Assembly: GCF_007301515.1 (NCBI RefSeq)
Contig: NZ_CP041666.1
Coordinates: forward strand, 310,001-374,000
Length of the DNA stretch: 64,000 bases
Direction: 5' to 3'
From: Radiobacillus deserti
Lineage (GTDB): Bacteria; Bacillota; Bacilli; Bacillales; Amphibacillaceae
Below the pieces are notes generated by a model. It saw only the letters and a program-made list of their open reading frames with translations. It searched no databases and was not told the origin of the DNA. How positions within the stretch are numbered: position 1 is the stretch's first letter; each line of letters begins with the position of its first letter. A program made the translations under genes and the position numbers. Below, in pieces: positions 33,260 to 41,834 of the stretch.

Positions 33260-34618
33260 ATGTCTGCGAATAGCCAGAAGAAAATGAAATGGTGGCAGCT
33301 TTCCTTGTTAGGGGTAGGTTGTATTATTGGGACAGGTTTTTTCCTTGGATCTAGTATAGGGATTAGACAGGGTGGGCCCGCTGTCCTTGTTGCATTTTTG
33401 TTTGCAGCACTTGCAACGTATATTGTGTTTGATTCCTTAGCAAAGCTAACAGCAAAACATCCGACTAAAGGCTCTTTTAGTTCCTATGCCAAAAAAGCGT
33501 TTGGCCATTGGGCTGGATTTAGTAACGGTTGGGTGTATTGGTCATCCGAAATGCTAATTATGGGGAGTCAGTTGACTGCATTGGGAATTTTTACACAATT
33601 TTGGTTTCCAGACGTTCCTCTATGGTTGTTAGCAACCATTTTTGGCGTACTAGGTTTGCTTGTCGTCCTAACAGGAATAAATGGATTTGAGCGATTTGAA
33701 AATATATTTGCAGTGGTGAAAATTGCGGCGATATTAATGTTTGTTATTATTGCTTCTCTTGCCCTGTTTGGAGTACTAGAAGGGGACCAAGATCCTGCGG
33801 GGGTACCAACTACGTTTGGACAATTTTTAGCAAATGGCTGGTTAGGTTTATGGACATCTTTTATTTATGCGTTTTATGCCTTCGGTGGAATCGAAGTCAT
33901 GGGGATTATGGCTAATGAGTTAAAGGATCCGAAGGAAGGTCCAAAATCTGGAAAAGTAATGCTCACTTTACTTACAATTATCTACTTGTTATCCATTGGA
34001 TTGGCGTTATATTTACTCTCGTGGGATTCTTTTACGACTGAAGATAGTCCCTTTGTGTTAGCGCTGGAGCAATATAACCTTTCCTTTGTACCACACGTCT
34101 TTAATGGTGCACTCGTAATCGCAGGTTTTTCCACAATGGTGGCATCTCTATATGCGATTACGACCATGCTTGTAACGTTAGCAAAAGCAGGTGATGCCCC
34201 TAATGGTTTATCAAAGGTAGGGAAAAGGAATATTCCGTATCGCGCACTTTCCCTCACTACTTCCGGACTTGTCGTATCCATTATCGTATCTCTGTTGTTA
34301 CCGGATAAGATATATGAATACCTTACTACGGCTGCAGGACTTATGCTTTTGTACACGTGGATGTTTATTTTACTAAGTTTTAGAAAGTTAATTTCATTAG
34401 GAGGAAAGGATAAATTTTTAAATCTCTTTGGATTAGTCTTAATTCTCCTAGCTGTAACCGGGACTCTTTTTGATGGAGCAAGTCGGCCTGGGTTTTTCAT
34501 TAGTTTACTATTTCTTGTATTAATTGCAATCGTGACGCTATTTATGAGGAAAAGGTGGAAGAACCAACCTGAACCTATGGATCCTTCTTCCTTATGGGAT
34601 AAATATGAAAAAGATTAG
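33260..34618 (+). CDS. Amino-acid permease, APC superfamily
   Basis: 452 residues from ATG 33260; an in-frame ATG at 33254 abuts the ribosome site. About twelve membrane helices. MKWWQLSLLGVGCIIGTGFFLGSSIGI is the APC signature with the GxG substrate loop; FIYAFYAFGGIEVMGIMANELKDPKEG is the family motif in helix 6-7. Probably imports a neutral or aromatic amino acid by proton symport; substrate not known. Confidence 0.9.
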   Translation: MSANSQKKMKWWQLSLLGVGCIIGTGFFLGSSIGIRQGGPAVLVAFLFAALATYIVFDSLAKLTAKHPTKGSFSSYAKKAFGHWAGFSNGWVYWSSEMLIMGSQLTALGIFTQFWFPDVPLWLLATIFGVLGLLVVLTGINGFERFENIFAVVKIAAILMFVIIASLALFGVLEGDQDPAGVPTTFGQFLANGWLGLWTSFIYAFYAFGGIEVMGIMANELKDPKEGPKSGKVMLTLLTIIYLLSIGLALYLLSWDSFTTEDSPFVLALEQYNLSFVPHVFNGALVIAGFSTMVASLYAITTMLVTLAKAGDAPNGLSKVGKRNIPYRALSLTTSGLVVSIIVSLLLPDKIYEYLTTAAGLMLLYTWMFILLSFRKLISLGGKDKFLNLFGLVLILLAVTGTLFDGASRPGFFISLLFLVLIAIVTLFMRKRWKNQPEPMDPSSLWDKYEKD

Positions 34619-34630
34619 ACTGAAGATATG

Positions 34631-34667
34631 CACCCCAAAAGTTTGACTAACTTTTGGGGTGTTTTTT
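34631..34667. terminator. Bidirectional terminator
   Basis: CACCCCAAAAGTT and AACTTTTGGGGTG stem with TGAC loop and TTTTTT after it. It serves the permease and overlaps the last codons of the convergent YqcI-like gene. Confidence 0.9.
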
Positions 34668-35381
34668 GACGTGAAACGGACATTTCCGTGATGAGGATTG
34701 ATCATCTCGTAAGAAATATTGCTTGTACTCATAGTTATCGTCAGAACCATAGACATTTAAATCTGGGTGGGGGGCAACAGCGTCATATTTTGTAAGGCGC
34801 TCTCTTATTTGGCCTTTTATTTTCCCAGCTCCTGGCTTCTCTAAAAAGGTTTGAAATACCCAACGAGGAGTTATAGCAAGCATCATAAAAGGAAAATAAC
34901 GACTTTGACGTTTCTCGTGGGAAGGAGTGGCACAAAAAAGAAAATATCGTTCCCCGTTAAAACAGTATTCCCAAAGGGGGTCATGGGGATCTTGTGGTAT
35001 TTCTTCTGGCCAAGGTGTCGAATCTATTTCATGAACCTCCTGTAAAAGGTTCCAGAACCAGTCCTCATAGGCTGTAACAGATAATCCTTCCTCCTTTTTT
35101 GTGCGCTCAAGAAAAAGAACTAACGACGTGTAGTCGCCGATTTTCTTCGCCTTTTTCCCATAGTGCTCTAACAGTTCTGCAAGGTAGGAGGAGGTTTCGG
35201 AATTTAATGGGCTTGGTAAAAAAACAAATCGAAGCTGGTCAAGCTGGTATCCTTGGGTAGCGGGGATGCATGGGAACTTATACGTTTTGTTTATAAATTT
35301 TTCGTGAAAAGCACGATATGCATCTAGCTGCCAACTCTTATCCTGTATATGCTCAAGCTCTGATTTTGTATAAAGGTGCAT
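34647..35381 (-). CDS. YqcI/YcgG family protein
   Basis: 244 residues from ATG 35381, 8 nt behind GGAAGGAGG. Family features are FPCIPATQGYQLDQLRFVFL, DPLWEYCFNGERYFLFCATPSHEKRQSRYFPFMMLAITPRWVFQ and CPFH near the end. Homologues occur in Bacilli and actinobacteria, with no firm biochemical role. The stop lies in the loop of the convergent terminator. Confidence 0.8.
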   Translation of the reverse strand: MHLYTKSELEHIQDKSWQLDAYRAFHEKFINKTYKFPCIPATQGYQLDQLRFVFLPSPLNSETSSYLAELLEHYGKKAKKIGDYTSLVLFLERTKKEEGLSVTAYEDWFWNLLQEVHEIDSTPWPEEIPQDPHDPLWEYCFNGERYFLFCATPSHEKRQSRYFPFMMLAITPRWVFQTFLEKPGAGKIKGQIRERLTKYDAVAPHPDLNVYGSDDNYEYKQYFLRDDQSSSRKCPFHVKKHPKS

Positions 35382-35388
35382 ACGAAAA

Positions 35389-35424
35389 GCCTCCTTCCCG
35401 AGCAATGTATTACAGGAAGGAGGC
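35389..35424 (-). terminator. Hairpin: exporter terminator whose 3' arm is the next ribosome site
   Basis: Minus strand GCCTCCTTCC (35424-35415), 16-nt loop, GGAAGGAGGC (35398-35389), then TTTTCGT-ATG. The 10-bp perfect stem can end transcription of the LysE-type gene (stop at 35438), and its 3' arm contains the YqcI-like Shine-Dalgarno, hiding it in read-through RNA. Confidence 0.7.
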
Positions 35425-35437
35425 GATTGTGCCTGTC

Positions 35438-36067
35438 TTACAGATGGAATATGAGCTTGATGGCTTGATAGCCAAAATAAATTCCAAATCCAATCAAGGA
35501 TAATCCAGATAGTTTAGAAAGTCCGGTTAATAGACTTGGTTTCATAATCTTTCGAAACGTACTTGCAGTAAAAGCCATAGAGAAATCCCATAAGATAAGA
35601 CCTAAAATAATGGCTGAACTATATAGAATAATGTGGGATTGGTCATATTGTGCAACCGTGTTTGCGAGAACGGATCCATAGATACCGAGCCAAAATAAGA
35701 TTGACAGTGGATTTGAAATGGTTAACATGAAACCAGTCCAAAACGTTTTGTGAAGGGAGCTTTCTTTCTGTCTGGCGTCAACCGAAAATGAATTTGCAGA
35801 CGAAAAGCTCTCTATTCCGGTGTAAATTAAAACGAAACATCCAAAAGACCAAAGAAAAGACTTCATAAAAGGAATTTCCAAAAAATTTACGATGCCAAAG
35901 TACACAGCGATCATAAATAGTGCTTCCGCAAAAAGGGAGCCTATCCCGATAAGCCAAGAATGGAGAAACCCATTTTTTAACCCCTTGTCCAATTGGGCCG
36001 CATTAATAGGGCCAATTGGTGCCGCTAATGATAATCCTAGAAAGACATAGCTTAGAAATGTATGCAT
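35438..36067 (-). CDS. LysE/RhtB-family amino-acid exporter
   Basis: 209 residues, six membrane helices, the standard size. SLAAPIGPINAAQLDKGLKNGFLHSWLIGIGSLFAEALFM near the N-terminus is the LysE motif (GPxxxxxxxxGxxxG); ISNPLSILFWLGIYGS matches the NP-motif of helix 4. Exports amino acids or homoserine lactones by exchange with protons. Monocistronic or coupled with the YqcI-like gene. Confidence 0.88.
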   Translation of the reverse strand: MHTFLSYVFLGLSLAAPIGPINAAQLDKGLKNGFLHSWLIGIGSLFAEALFMIAVYFGIVNFLEIPFMKSFLWSFGCFVLIYTGIESFSSANSFSVDARQKESSLHKTFWTGFMLTISNPLSILFWLGIYGSVLANTVAQYDQSHIILYSSAIILGLILWDFSMAFTASTFRKIMKPSLLTGLSKLSGLSLIGFGIYFGYQAIKLIFHL

Positions 36068-36184
36068 GTTGATTCTCTCTCCCTTTGTTTCAACTTGTAC
36101 ATATCTATTCAGGAAACTGTGCTTTCATTACACTTGTCCAAAAAAGAAAACTAGTACAGGCTATGTACTAGTGATTAGGCAGGA

Positions 36185-36415
36185 TTAAAGATTCTGTTGT
36201 GTTTCTTGAAGTAAACGTAATAAATCTTGTGCACGATATAATTCTGGTCCCGGATTAACTTGCTGTTGTGCTTGAAGGATTAAGTCCTCTGCTTGTTTGA
36301 GTTCGCTTTGCGCTTCTGTGTATAAAAAAGGGTTCCCCTGGGCATTTTCTACAGCTTTTCGTGCAGATTCAAGAGCTTCAAACGCTTTACTCATCGTATC
36401 CATTTTTTTCATCAT
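36185..36415 (-). CDS. Small helical protein of unknown function
   Basis: 76 residues with ATG 36415 (also 36412 and 36403). Sequence is almost all helix-forming: EALESARKAVENAQGN, EAQSELKQAEDLILQAQQQV, LYRAQDLLRLLQETQQNL, with heptad-like leucines. The ribosome site (AAGGAAAGAAAGG) is diffuse. Likely a short antiparallel coiled coil; family not identified. Confidence 0.6.
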   Translation of the reverse strand: MMKKMDTMSKAFEALESARKAVENAQGNPFLYTEAQSELKQAEDLILQAQQQVNPGPELYRAQDLLRLLQETQQNL

Positions 36416-36564
36416 CCTTTCTTTCCTTAGGATTAGAAAATACAAGTAAATTATCCTTGTATTTTTAATGGGGATTCGTTAAATTTTACCAACTAGAATG
36501 TTTATTTTATACTGAAGAAAGGAATACCATTAAGGTACATTTTATAAAAAGAGGAGTGGAAGCA

Positions 36565-36984
36565 ATGAGCGAAGTTCTATTTACATCCCATGCTACTGCA
36601 AAAGGTGGAAGAGATGGACATGTAAAATCAGATGATGGTCTAATTGATTTAAATCTAGTTAACCCTGCAGGAAATTCAGGTGAGACAGGCTCTAATCCAG
36701 AACAACTATTTGCAGCTGGATATTCAGCTTGCTACGACGGTGCTTTAAACTTGATGGCATCTAAACAGAAAAAGAATATTGATTCTTCCATAACAGCAGA
36801 TGTTAGCCTTTTAAAGGATTCGGCGGATAACGGCTTTAAAATTGGTGTCGTATTAAATGTGGAAATCGGTGGTGTAAGTCAAGAAGAGGCAGAAGAGCTT
36901 GCAAAAATGGCCCATGATTTCTGCCCGTATTCTAAGGCAACACGTGGTAACATTGATGTTGAGCTGAAAGTGAAGGCTGTTTAA
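36565..36984 (+). CDS. Organic hydroperoxide resistance protein (Ohr)
   Basis: 139 residues from ATG 36565, 8 nt after GAGGAG. The two catalytic cysteines of Ohr are present: the first in FAAGYSACYDGAL, the second in AHDFCPYSKATRGN. TSHATAKGGRDGHVKSDDGLIDLNL at the N-terminus is typical. A thiol peroxidase reduces organic hydroperoxides using lipoyl proteins. No OhrR gene is adjacent, so it may be the OhrB (sigma-B) or unlinked type. Confidence 0.95.
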   Translation: MSEVLFTSHATAKGGRDGHVKSDDGLIDLNLVNPAGNSGETGSNPEQLFAAGYSACYDGALNLMASKQKKNIDSSITADVSLLKDSADNGFKIGVVLNVEIGGVSQEEAEELAKMAHDFCPYSKATRGNIDVELKVKAV

Positions 36985-36998
36985 TAAACCTTAAAAGG

Positions 36999-37040
36999 AA
37001 ACAAGGCCGCTCTTAAAAGGGTGGTCTTGTTTCTTTTTTT
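36999..37040 (+). terminator. Terminator of ohr
   Basis: AAACAAGGCCGCTCTTAAAAGGGTGGTCTTGTTT with G-U pairs, then CTTTTTTT. Confidence 0.75.
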
Positions 37041-37094
37041 GGATAGACATGAAGTGGTATGATGAGAAGAGAGTTGTGTGAAAGGGGGATTATC

Positions 37095-37733
37095 ATGCAA
37101 GGAAGCTTACGTTTTTTGTTTATTGGAGATAGCATTACGGACGCAGGTAGAGCTGACGACCAAGAGGGAATTGGATTTGGGTATGTCCGTAACATTCGTA
37201 ACCACTTGATTTTAACATATCCAGAGGCAAACATAGAAGTTGTGAATAAAGGAGTTAGTGGAAATAAAATAACCGAGCTGGAGGAAAGGTGGAAGGAGGA
37301 TGTCCTTGCTTATAAACCAGACTATCTAAGTATCTCTATTGGAGTTAATGATGTATGGAGACAATTAGATAGCCCACATAAGGAGCAGGTGACACCAGAA
37401 AGGTTCCGTTCCATTTATATGGACTTGTTACAACAAGTTCAGTCCGAAACAGGAGCAAAGATTCTCTTAATGGAACCAACGATTTTACAAGAAGATACCC
37501 AGTCCGAAGGGAACCAAAAGCTGAAAGATTACGTTAAAATCGTCCAGGAGCTTTCTGCTCAGTATGATGCTATATTGGTACCAACCCATGAAGCCTTTAT
37601 GAAATTTTTGTCGGTAAACAAACGCATAGCCTTAACAACGGATGGGGTCCATATGAATTCAGTCGGAGACATGCTCATGGCACACACGTGGGTTCAAGCT
37701 TTTCTTACAAGAGAAGGTTGGCAGCATGTTTAA
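37095..37733 (+). CDS. SGNH/GDSL-family hydrolase
   Basis: 212 residues from ATG 37095, after GAAAGGGGGATTATC. Block I FIGDSITDAGRADDQ contains the nucleophilic Ser, block III gives VNDVWRQL (GxND-like, here IGVND), and block V TTDGVHMNSVGDMLMA has the catalytic Asp and His. Cytoplasmic esterase/lipase or acetyl-xylan-type hydrolase of unknown substrate. Overlaps the next gene by 8 bp. Confidence 0.9.
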   Translation: MQGSLRFLFIGDSITDAGRADDQEGIGFGYVRNIRNHLILTYPEANIEVVNKGVSGNKITELEERWKEDVLAYKPDYLSISIGVNDVWRQLDSPHKEQVTPERFRSIYMDLLQQVQSETGAKILLMEPTILQEDTQSEGNQKLKDYVKIVQELSAQYDAILVPTHEAFMKFLSVNKRIALTTDGVHMNSVGDMLMAHTWVQAFLTREGWQHV

Positions 37734-38109
37734 GCTTCGCCAAGTGAAGAAGACAGATTTACCATTTTTGGATTCCCTCATCGAAAAGGAACAAGCGATG
37801 CCTGTAAACTGGAACGACAACAGTTTTATTCAAACGATTGTTATCGAGGATCAAGGGGAACTAGTTGCGTGTTCTCCAATTCAATTCGTAGCCAACGAGC
37901 TCTTTCTCCCTTTTTTCTTTGTCCATCAAGTGTATCTTCGAAAGGGAATTGCTCAACACATGTTTGAAAAGGTGAAGAAGATAGCGAAAGCCAATCAAAT
38001 TAAGAACATCACGATGGCAACCGGTCATTTAAAAGAAGAAACGATATACTATTATAAAGAAAGACTAGTAATGGAGCTGGAAGGCGATCTCCTCGTCCTT
38101 CAACTCTAA
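37726..38109 (+). CDS. GNAT-like acetyltransferase domain protein
   Basis: 127 residues starting ATG 37726 within the hydrolase end. The helix FKLRQVKKTDLPFLDSLIEKEQAM and the acetyl-CoA loop YLRKGIAQHMFEKVKKIAKANQIKNITMATG fit a short GNAT domain. The final residues are divergent from usual. Operonic with the esterase and ProC genes (16 bp to the next start). Confidence 0.65.
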   Translation: MFKLRQVKKTDLPFLDSLIEKEQAMPVNWNDNSFIQTIVIEDQGELVACSPIQFVANELFLPFFFVHQVYLRKGIAQHMFEKVKKIAKANQIKNITMATGHLKEETIYYYKERLVMELEGDLLVLQL

Positions 38110-38124
38110 AAAGGAGACACAAGG

Positions 38125-38919
38125 ATGCAAAAACTATTAACGATCGGTGCAGGAAGGATGGCACAAGCAGTTATTTCGGGCATTCTTCAGCAAGAGCAAG
38201 ACCGATTTCATATTGTAATGAGCAACCGTGGTAATGTGGCACGTTTAGAACAGGTGAAAAACAAATATGGAGTGGAGATTACGACAAACTGGAAAGACCA
38301 TGTCACAAACGCGGATATTCTTTTTTTAGCAGTTCCTCCGAGCCAACAGCAATCCCTTTTGCATGAAATGTCCCCTTACCTAACAAATCAATTAGTGTTT
38401 AGTGTGGCAGCTGGGGTTGGGGTGCGCGAGTTAGAAGCCCCACTCCCTGAAGGTGCAGCTGTTGCCTGGGTTATGCCAAACACTGCTGCAGAAATAGGGC
38501 AGTCGATGACATTGTATGCACTAGGTCAGCATGTCAACGAGATTCAAGAAAAAACATTGTTAACTATTTTGAAAGGTATTGGCCCGGCGCAACGTGTAAC
38601 GGAAGAACAATTACACGCACTTACACCAGTTACGGGAAGTGCTCCAGCTTTTATGTATTACGTTGCCGAGGTATTAACACGACTTGCTAGGGGAAAAGGA
38701 GTTGATGAGGCTGTTGCCCAACAGCTTGTTTCCCAAATGATACTCGGATCAGCAAGGATGCTGTCCTCTGGTCAAAAGCCAAAGGACTTAATCGATCAAG
38801 TAGCGACACCTGGAGGTTCTACAGCAGCAGGACTTAAGGTGTTACAAACGGAAGACTTGGATGGAATGTTTGAAAGGGCCGTACAAGCTTGTGTGGAAAA
38901 AAATAAAGAAGTGTATTAA
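38125..38919 (+). CDS. proC: Pyrroline-5-carboxylate reductase
   Basis: 264 residues, ATG after AAAAAGGAGACACAAG. NAD(P) loop at the start (TIGAGRMAQAVISGIL), the PAVAWVMPNTAAEIGQSM motif, and the C-terminal domain TPVTGSAPAFMYYVAEVL plus VATPGGSTAAGLKVL of P5C reductases. It makes proline, the other main compatible solute, from pyrroline-5-carboxylate. A ComER-like relative cannot be excluded, but length and motifs fit ProC. Confidence 0.9.
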   Translation: MQKLLTIGAGRMAQAVISGILQQEQDRFHIVMSNRGNVARLEQVKNKYGVEITTNWKDHVTNADILFLAVPPSQQQSLLHEMSPYLTNQLVFSVAAGVGVRELEAPLPEGAAVAWVMPNTAAEIGQSMTLYALGQHVNEIQEKTLLTILKGIGPAQRVTEEQLHALTPVTGSAPAFMYYVAEVLTRLARGKGVDEAVAQQLVSQMILGSARMLSSGQKPKDLIDQVATPGGSTAAGLKVLQTEDLDGMFERAVQACVEKNKEVY

Positions 38920-38945
38920 AAAACTCGGGGAATTCCCCGAGTTTT
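38920..38945. terminator. Bidirectional terminator
   Basis: AAAACTCGGGGAATTCCCCGAGTTTT, a perfect palindrome shared by the convergent proC and floT genes. Confidence 0.85.
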
Positions 38946-38952
38946 AGACTTC

Positions 38953-40392
38953 TTATTCTTCTGTCTTAGCAGGAGTGGTTGCTTGCAGGTTTTGATTAAT
39001 TTTAGATTCGCTTTTTGTTGCAACACTGTCTAACATCCCTTTTAAATCCACTCCAGAGACAGCTTTTAAGGTTTCTGGTAATTGACTCATAAGCTTCGTG
39101 ACGTAACTGCTCATTCTTGTTGCCCCATCTCCTTCTCCATTGCCATTGTCTACAACGGTTACCTTATCAATAGAGCGAACCGGATCTGCAATTCTTCCAG
39201 CAAATTCAGGAAGCATGTTGATAATCATTTCTAAGATAGCTGCTTCGCCATACTTTTCCATTGCCTCTGCGATTTTCTCTTTCGCTTCCGCTTCTGCAAG
39301 ACCCTTTAATCGAATCGCTTCCGCTTCTGCTTGCCCATCTAGACGTATTTCCTCCGCTTCGGCTTCCGCATTTTTCACACGAGCAATTTTGTCTGCCTCG
39401 GCTTTTTGCTCTGCTGCGTAACGCTCCGCTTCCGCTTTTTTAGAGATTTCTGCTTCATATTGACGCTGCTTCCGTTCTACTTCACGGGAGTCAATTTCGA
39501 TTTGTTTATTTTTCTCCACAAGTTGAATCTGCATCTCTTCTTGTTTCACTTGTTGTTGTGCTTTTGCCTCTTGAAGTTTATACGCCATGTCGGCTTCGGC
39601 CTTAGCTGTATCTTGATCACGCTTATATGAGGCAACTTTTAGTTCTTTGTCTTTCGTAGACTCTGCTATTTGAGTCTCACTAAGTAACTCAGCACTTTTA
39701 CTTTCTCTTTCTGCTTGTGCTTTTTGAATCCGTGCATCTCGCATGGCGTTCGCTTCCGCAATTTGAGCATCGCGTTTCACTTCCGCTATACGAGGCTTCC
39801 CTAATGCTTCTAAGTATCCATTTTCATCTTGGACATCTTTAATAGTAAAGGAGACAATTTGTAATCCCATTTTCTTCAAATCGACTGCAGCCTGTGTCTG
39901 CACTTCTTGAGCAAAACGTTCCCGATTTTTATAAATTTCTTCAACCGTCATAGTTCCAAGAATTGCTCGTAAATGTCCTTCTAAGACTTCCTGTGCTTCT
40001 TTTCTAAGCTCGGAATTATCTTTTCCTAAAAATTGTTCTCCAGCAGTTGCAATACCTTCCGTCGTACTTTGAACCTTTATAATTGCAGTTCCATCCGCCA
40101 TAACAGGCACACCATTTTCGGTATAAACATTTGGTGTGGATATATCTAAGCTATGAGATCGGAGACTGAGTTTTTCGAACTGCTGAAAGATGGGAACGAC
40201 GAAGGTACCGCCGCCACGAACAATCTTTATCCCACTTCCGTCCTCGGAGCGATGTACATTCTTATTTCCTAAAAAACTACCTGTTACAATCATAGCATCA
40301 TCTGCACCAACGGTTTTATAGCGAACCGCAAACAACAGTGCGAATGCTAGGAGAACACCACCAATAACACTAATAACGATAATAAAATCCAT
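38953..40392 (-). CDS. floT: Flotillin (membrane microdomain scaffold)
   Basis: 479 residues. One N-terminal membrane segment (VISVIGGVLLAFALLFAVRYK), an SPFH/Band-7 domain (about 30-200), and a long coiled-coil rich in Ala/Glu/Lys/Arg repeats (KAEAERYAAEQKAEADKIA, LAEAEAKEKIAEAMEKYG), ending in a flexible tail. Bacterial flotillins organise functional membrane microdomains and help in division, signalling and secretion. Follows a NfeD-like gene by 11 bp, the conserved yuaF-yuaG pair. Confidence 0.95.
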   Translation of the reverse strand: MDFIIVISVIGGVLLAFALLFAVRYKTVGADDAMIVTGSFLGNKNVHRSEDGSGIKIVRGGGTFVVPIFQQFEKLSLRSHSLDISTPNVYTENGVPVMADGTAIIKVQSTTEGIATAGEQFLGKDNSELRKEAQEVLEGHLRAILGTMTVEEIYKNRERFAQEVQTQAAVDLKKMGLQIVSFTIKDVQDENGYLEALGKPRIAEVKRDAQIAEANAMRDARIQKAQAERESKSAELLSETQIAESTKDKELKVASYKRDQDTAKAEADMAYKLQEAKAQQQVKQEEMQIQLVEKNKQIEIDSREVERKQRQYEAEISKKAEAERYAAEQKAEADKIARVKNAEAEAEEIRLDGQAEAEAIRLKGLAEAEAKEKIAEAMEKYGEAAILEMIINMLPEFAGRIADPVRSIDKVTVVDNGNGEGDGATRMSSYVTKLMSQLPETLKAVSGVDLKGMLDSVATKSESKINQNLQATTPAKTEE

Positions 40393-40403
40393 CTAATTCC
40401 CCC

Positions 40404-40910
40404 TTAATCTAATTCTTCTAATTTAGATACATAAACAATTTGATCTTGAACCTCGATTACGACAATCTTTGTTCCTTGTTGGATGTCGGCTTCGTCAAAG
40501 CTTTTAGCCGTTTCATTTCTACTTCCGTTTGGGAGCTCTATGAACACTTCTCCCATTCCTGTTGCAGGAATTGTTGTTAGAACCTCACCCATTTTTCCTT
40601 GTAAATCGTAAACGGAAATGGCATTAGAGGATTCTGCTCGGGACATTGGAATAATCAAGAAGTAATAAAGAAGAAAATAAGCGCATATTCCAATGAAAAT
40701 ACTGATGGTTAAAACGAGGAGGGGACTCCATACTGTGTACTTCGTGAGCAGTACGCCAGAACCTGCAATGACAGATAGAGTTCCAAACAATAGGAGTGGG
40801 TTAAAAAGCTCTCCTAATCCATCCAAGAGTCCATCCAACACATTACCTAGAAATAAAAAAATGATAGCGATAGCTAAGCTACCCCATAACAGCCACCAAT
40901 ACATATCCAT
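40404..40910 (-). CDS. NfeD-like membrane protein (YuaF type)
   Basis: 168 residues from ATG 40910, about 15 nt behind GGAGGTG. Four or so membrane helices (WWLLWGSLAIAIIFLFLG, LLLFGTLSVIAGSGVLL, LVLTISIFIGICAYFLLYYF) and a C-terminal OB-fold domain (VYDLQGKMGEVLTTIPATGMGEVFIEL). Size is near Bacillus YuaF. Partner of flotillin; the operon may help maintain membrane rigidity under stress. Longer upstream frames lack a good start. Confidence 0.88.
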   Translation of the reverse strand: MDMYWWLLWGSLAIAIIFLFLGNVLDGLLDGLGELFNPLLLFGTLSVIAGSGVLLTKYTVWSPLLVLTISIFIGICAYFLLYYFLIIPMSRAESSNAISVYDLQGKMGEVLTTIPATGMGEVFIELPNGSRNETAKSFDEADIQQGTKIVVIEVQDQIVYVSKLEELD

Positions 40911-41016
40911 TACATCAATTGTAATCACCTCCAGTATGTAAGTACTCCTTTCACTATATGTAATACGATTGAGATTCATTAAGGTTCCATTTATATGGAA
41001 ATAAAGGTGATGGATA

Positions 41017-41042
41017 CAAAAAAAGAGAGGCTAAGGCCTCTC
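41017..41042 (-). terminator. Terminator of the OsmC-family gene
   Basis: Minus strand GAGAGGC-CTTA-GCCTCTC hairpin followed by TTTTTTTG. Confidence 0.85.
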
Positions 41043-41045
41043 GTG

Positions 41046-41486
41046 TTACACGCTTTTCCAATTGGACTCCAGTTCTATCCCGGCTGCTTCGAATGTTGCA
41101 TATACAGGACAACGGTCACTTGTTTTCTCTGCCAACTCATTAATTCTCTCTTCTGGCTCACTCGTTTTAACTTTTGCGTCAAGAATGACTTTAGAGAAAT
41201 ATGGACGTACGTCTGCTTTACCAGCTAACCCTCTAGGGTCATAAGTTGCCTTAATATCAAAGTGAATAGACTGTAAGTCAAAATCCATTTCATTTGCGAC
41301 CAGATTGGCAACCGCATTTTCACAACCAGCAAGTGAAGTTAACAGAACCTTTAGTGGGTCTGGACCAGCATCATGTCCACCTTCAGAATTTGGCTCGTCA
41401 ATGACAACAGTATGTTCTCCGGTGTGCATAATTGTTTGGAATCCAACAGTACTTCCATGTACATGTATTTCTTTGTGATCAAACAT
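41046..41486 (-). CDS. OsmC-family protein (YhfA-type)
   Basis: 146 residues. TSLAGCENAVANLV carries one OsmC cysteine and EKTSDRCPVYATFEAAG the second. VDIPNSEGGHDAGPDPLKVLL is the family linker. Likely a peroxiredoxin-like reductase of organic peroxides; less certain than the Ohr call. ATG 41486 follows GGAAAGGAGACTCAG. Confidence 0.88.
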   Translation of the reverse strand: MFDHKEIHVHGSTVGFQTIMHTGEHTVVIDEPNSEGGHDAGPDPLKVLLTSLAGCENAVANLVANEMDFDLQSIHFDIKATYDPRGLAGKADVRPYFSKVILDAKVKTSEPEERINELAEKTSDRCPVYATFEAAGIELESNWKSV

Positions 41487-41834
41487 TCTGAGTCTCCTTT
41501 CCGTTGTTTCACTTTATGTTCTTCTATTTTGGAAAGGATTATCCATCCTAAGAGTAGTTCTCTTGGCGTATTGAATAGAAAGTTGACCTTTGGAAGAGGT
41601 TTAATGAACGAAGTAAGCTAAATTACATGAACTACAAACATTGGAATTCTATTTTGGGAAAAATGGGTACAGGTCATATGGATTTTAAACGGAATGGCTA
41701 TCAAAATATTGGCACGAGGAGGCTCCCAGCCACCCGCGGAAAGCGTCGTATATTTCCGGGGCGGGGTATAGGCACTATTTATAATTGTCCGTTTTTTCAT
41801 TGCTTCCTATACTTTTGTCTCAACTCTTTAAATT
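41487..41834. other. Spacer with a truncated GGCTGGGACA element
   Basis: 348 bp between two minus-strand genes. It holds the OsmC-gene ribosome site and about 200 bp of unremarkable sequence, then a truncated copy 3 of the large element at 41711-41828. Confidence 0.6.
41711..41828 (+). repeat. GGCTGGGACA element, copy 3 (3' half only)
   Basis: Starts at GGCACGAGGAGGCTCC and includes CCGCGGAAAGCG, TATATTTCCGGGGC and TTTTGTCTCAACTC; the 5' half with GGCTGGGACA and the first inner arm is absent. The boundary at GGCACGAGG coincides with the centre of the element. Confidence 0.8.

Noticed and set aside
39140..39630. Several plus-strand frames of 60-93 codons within floT
   Set aside because: Antisense shadows of the repetitive Ala/Glu/Lys coiled-coil coding sequence.
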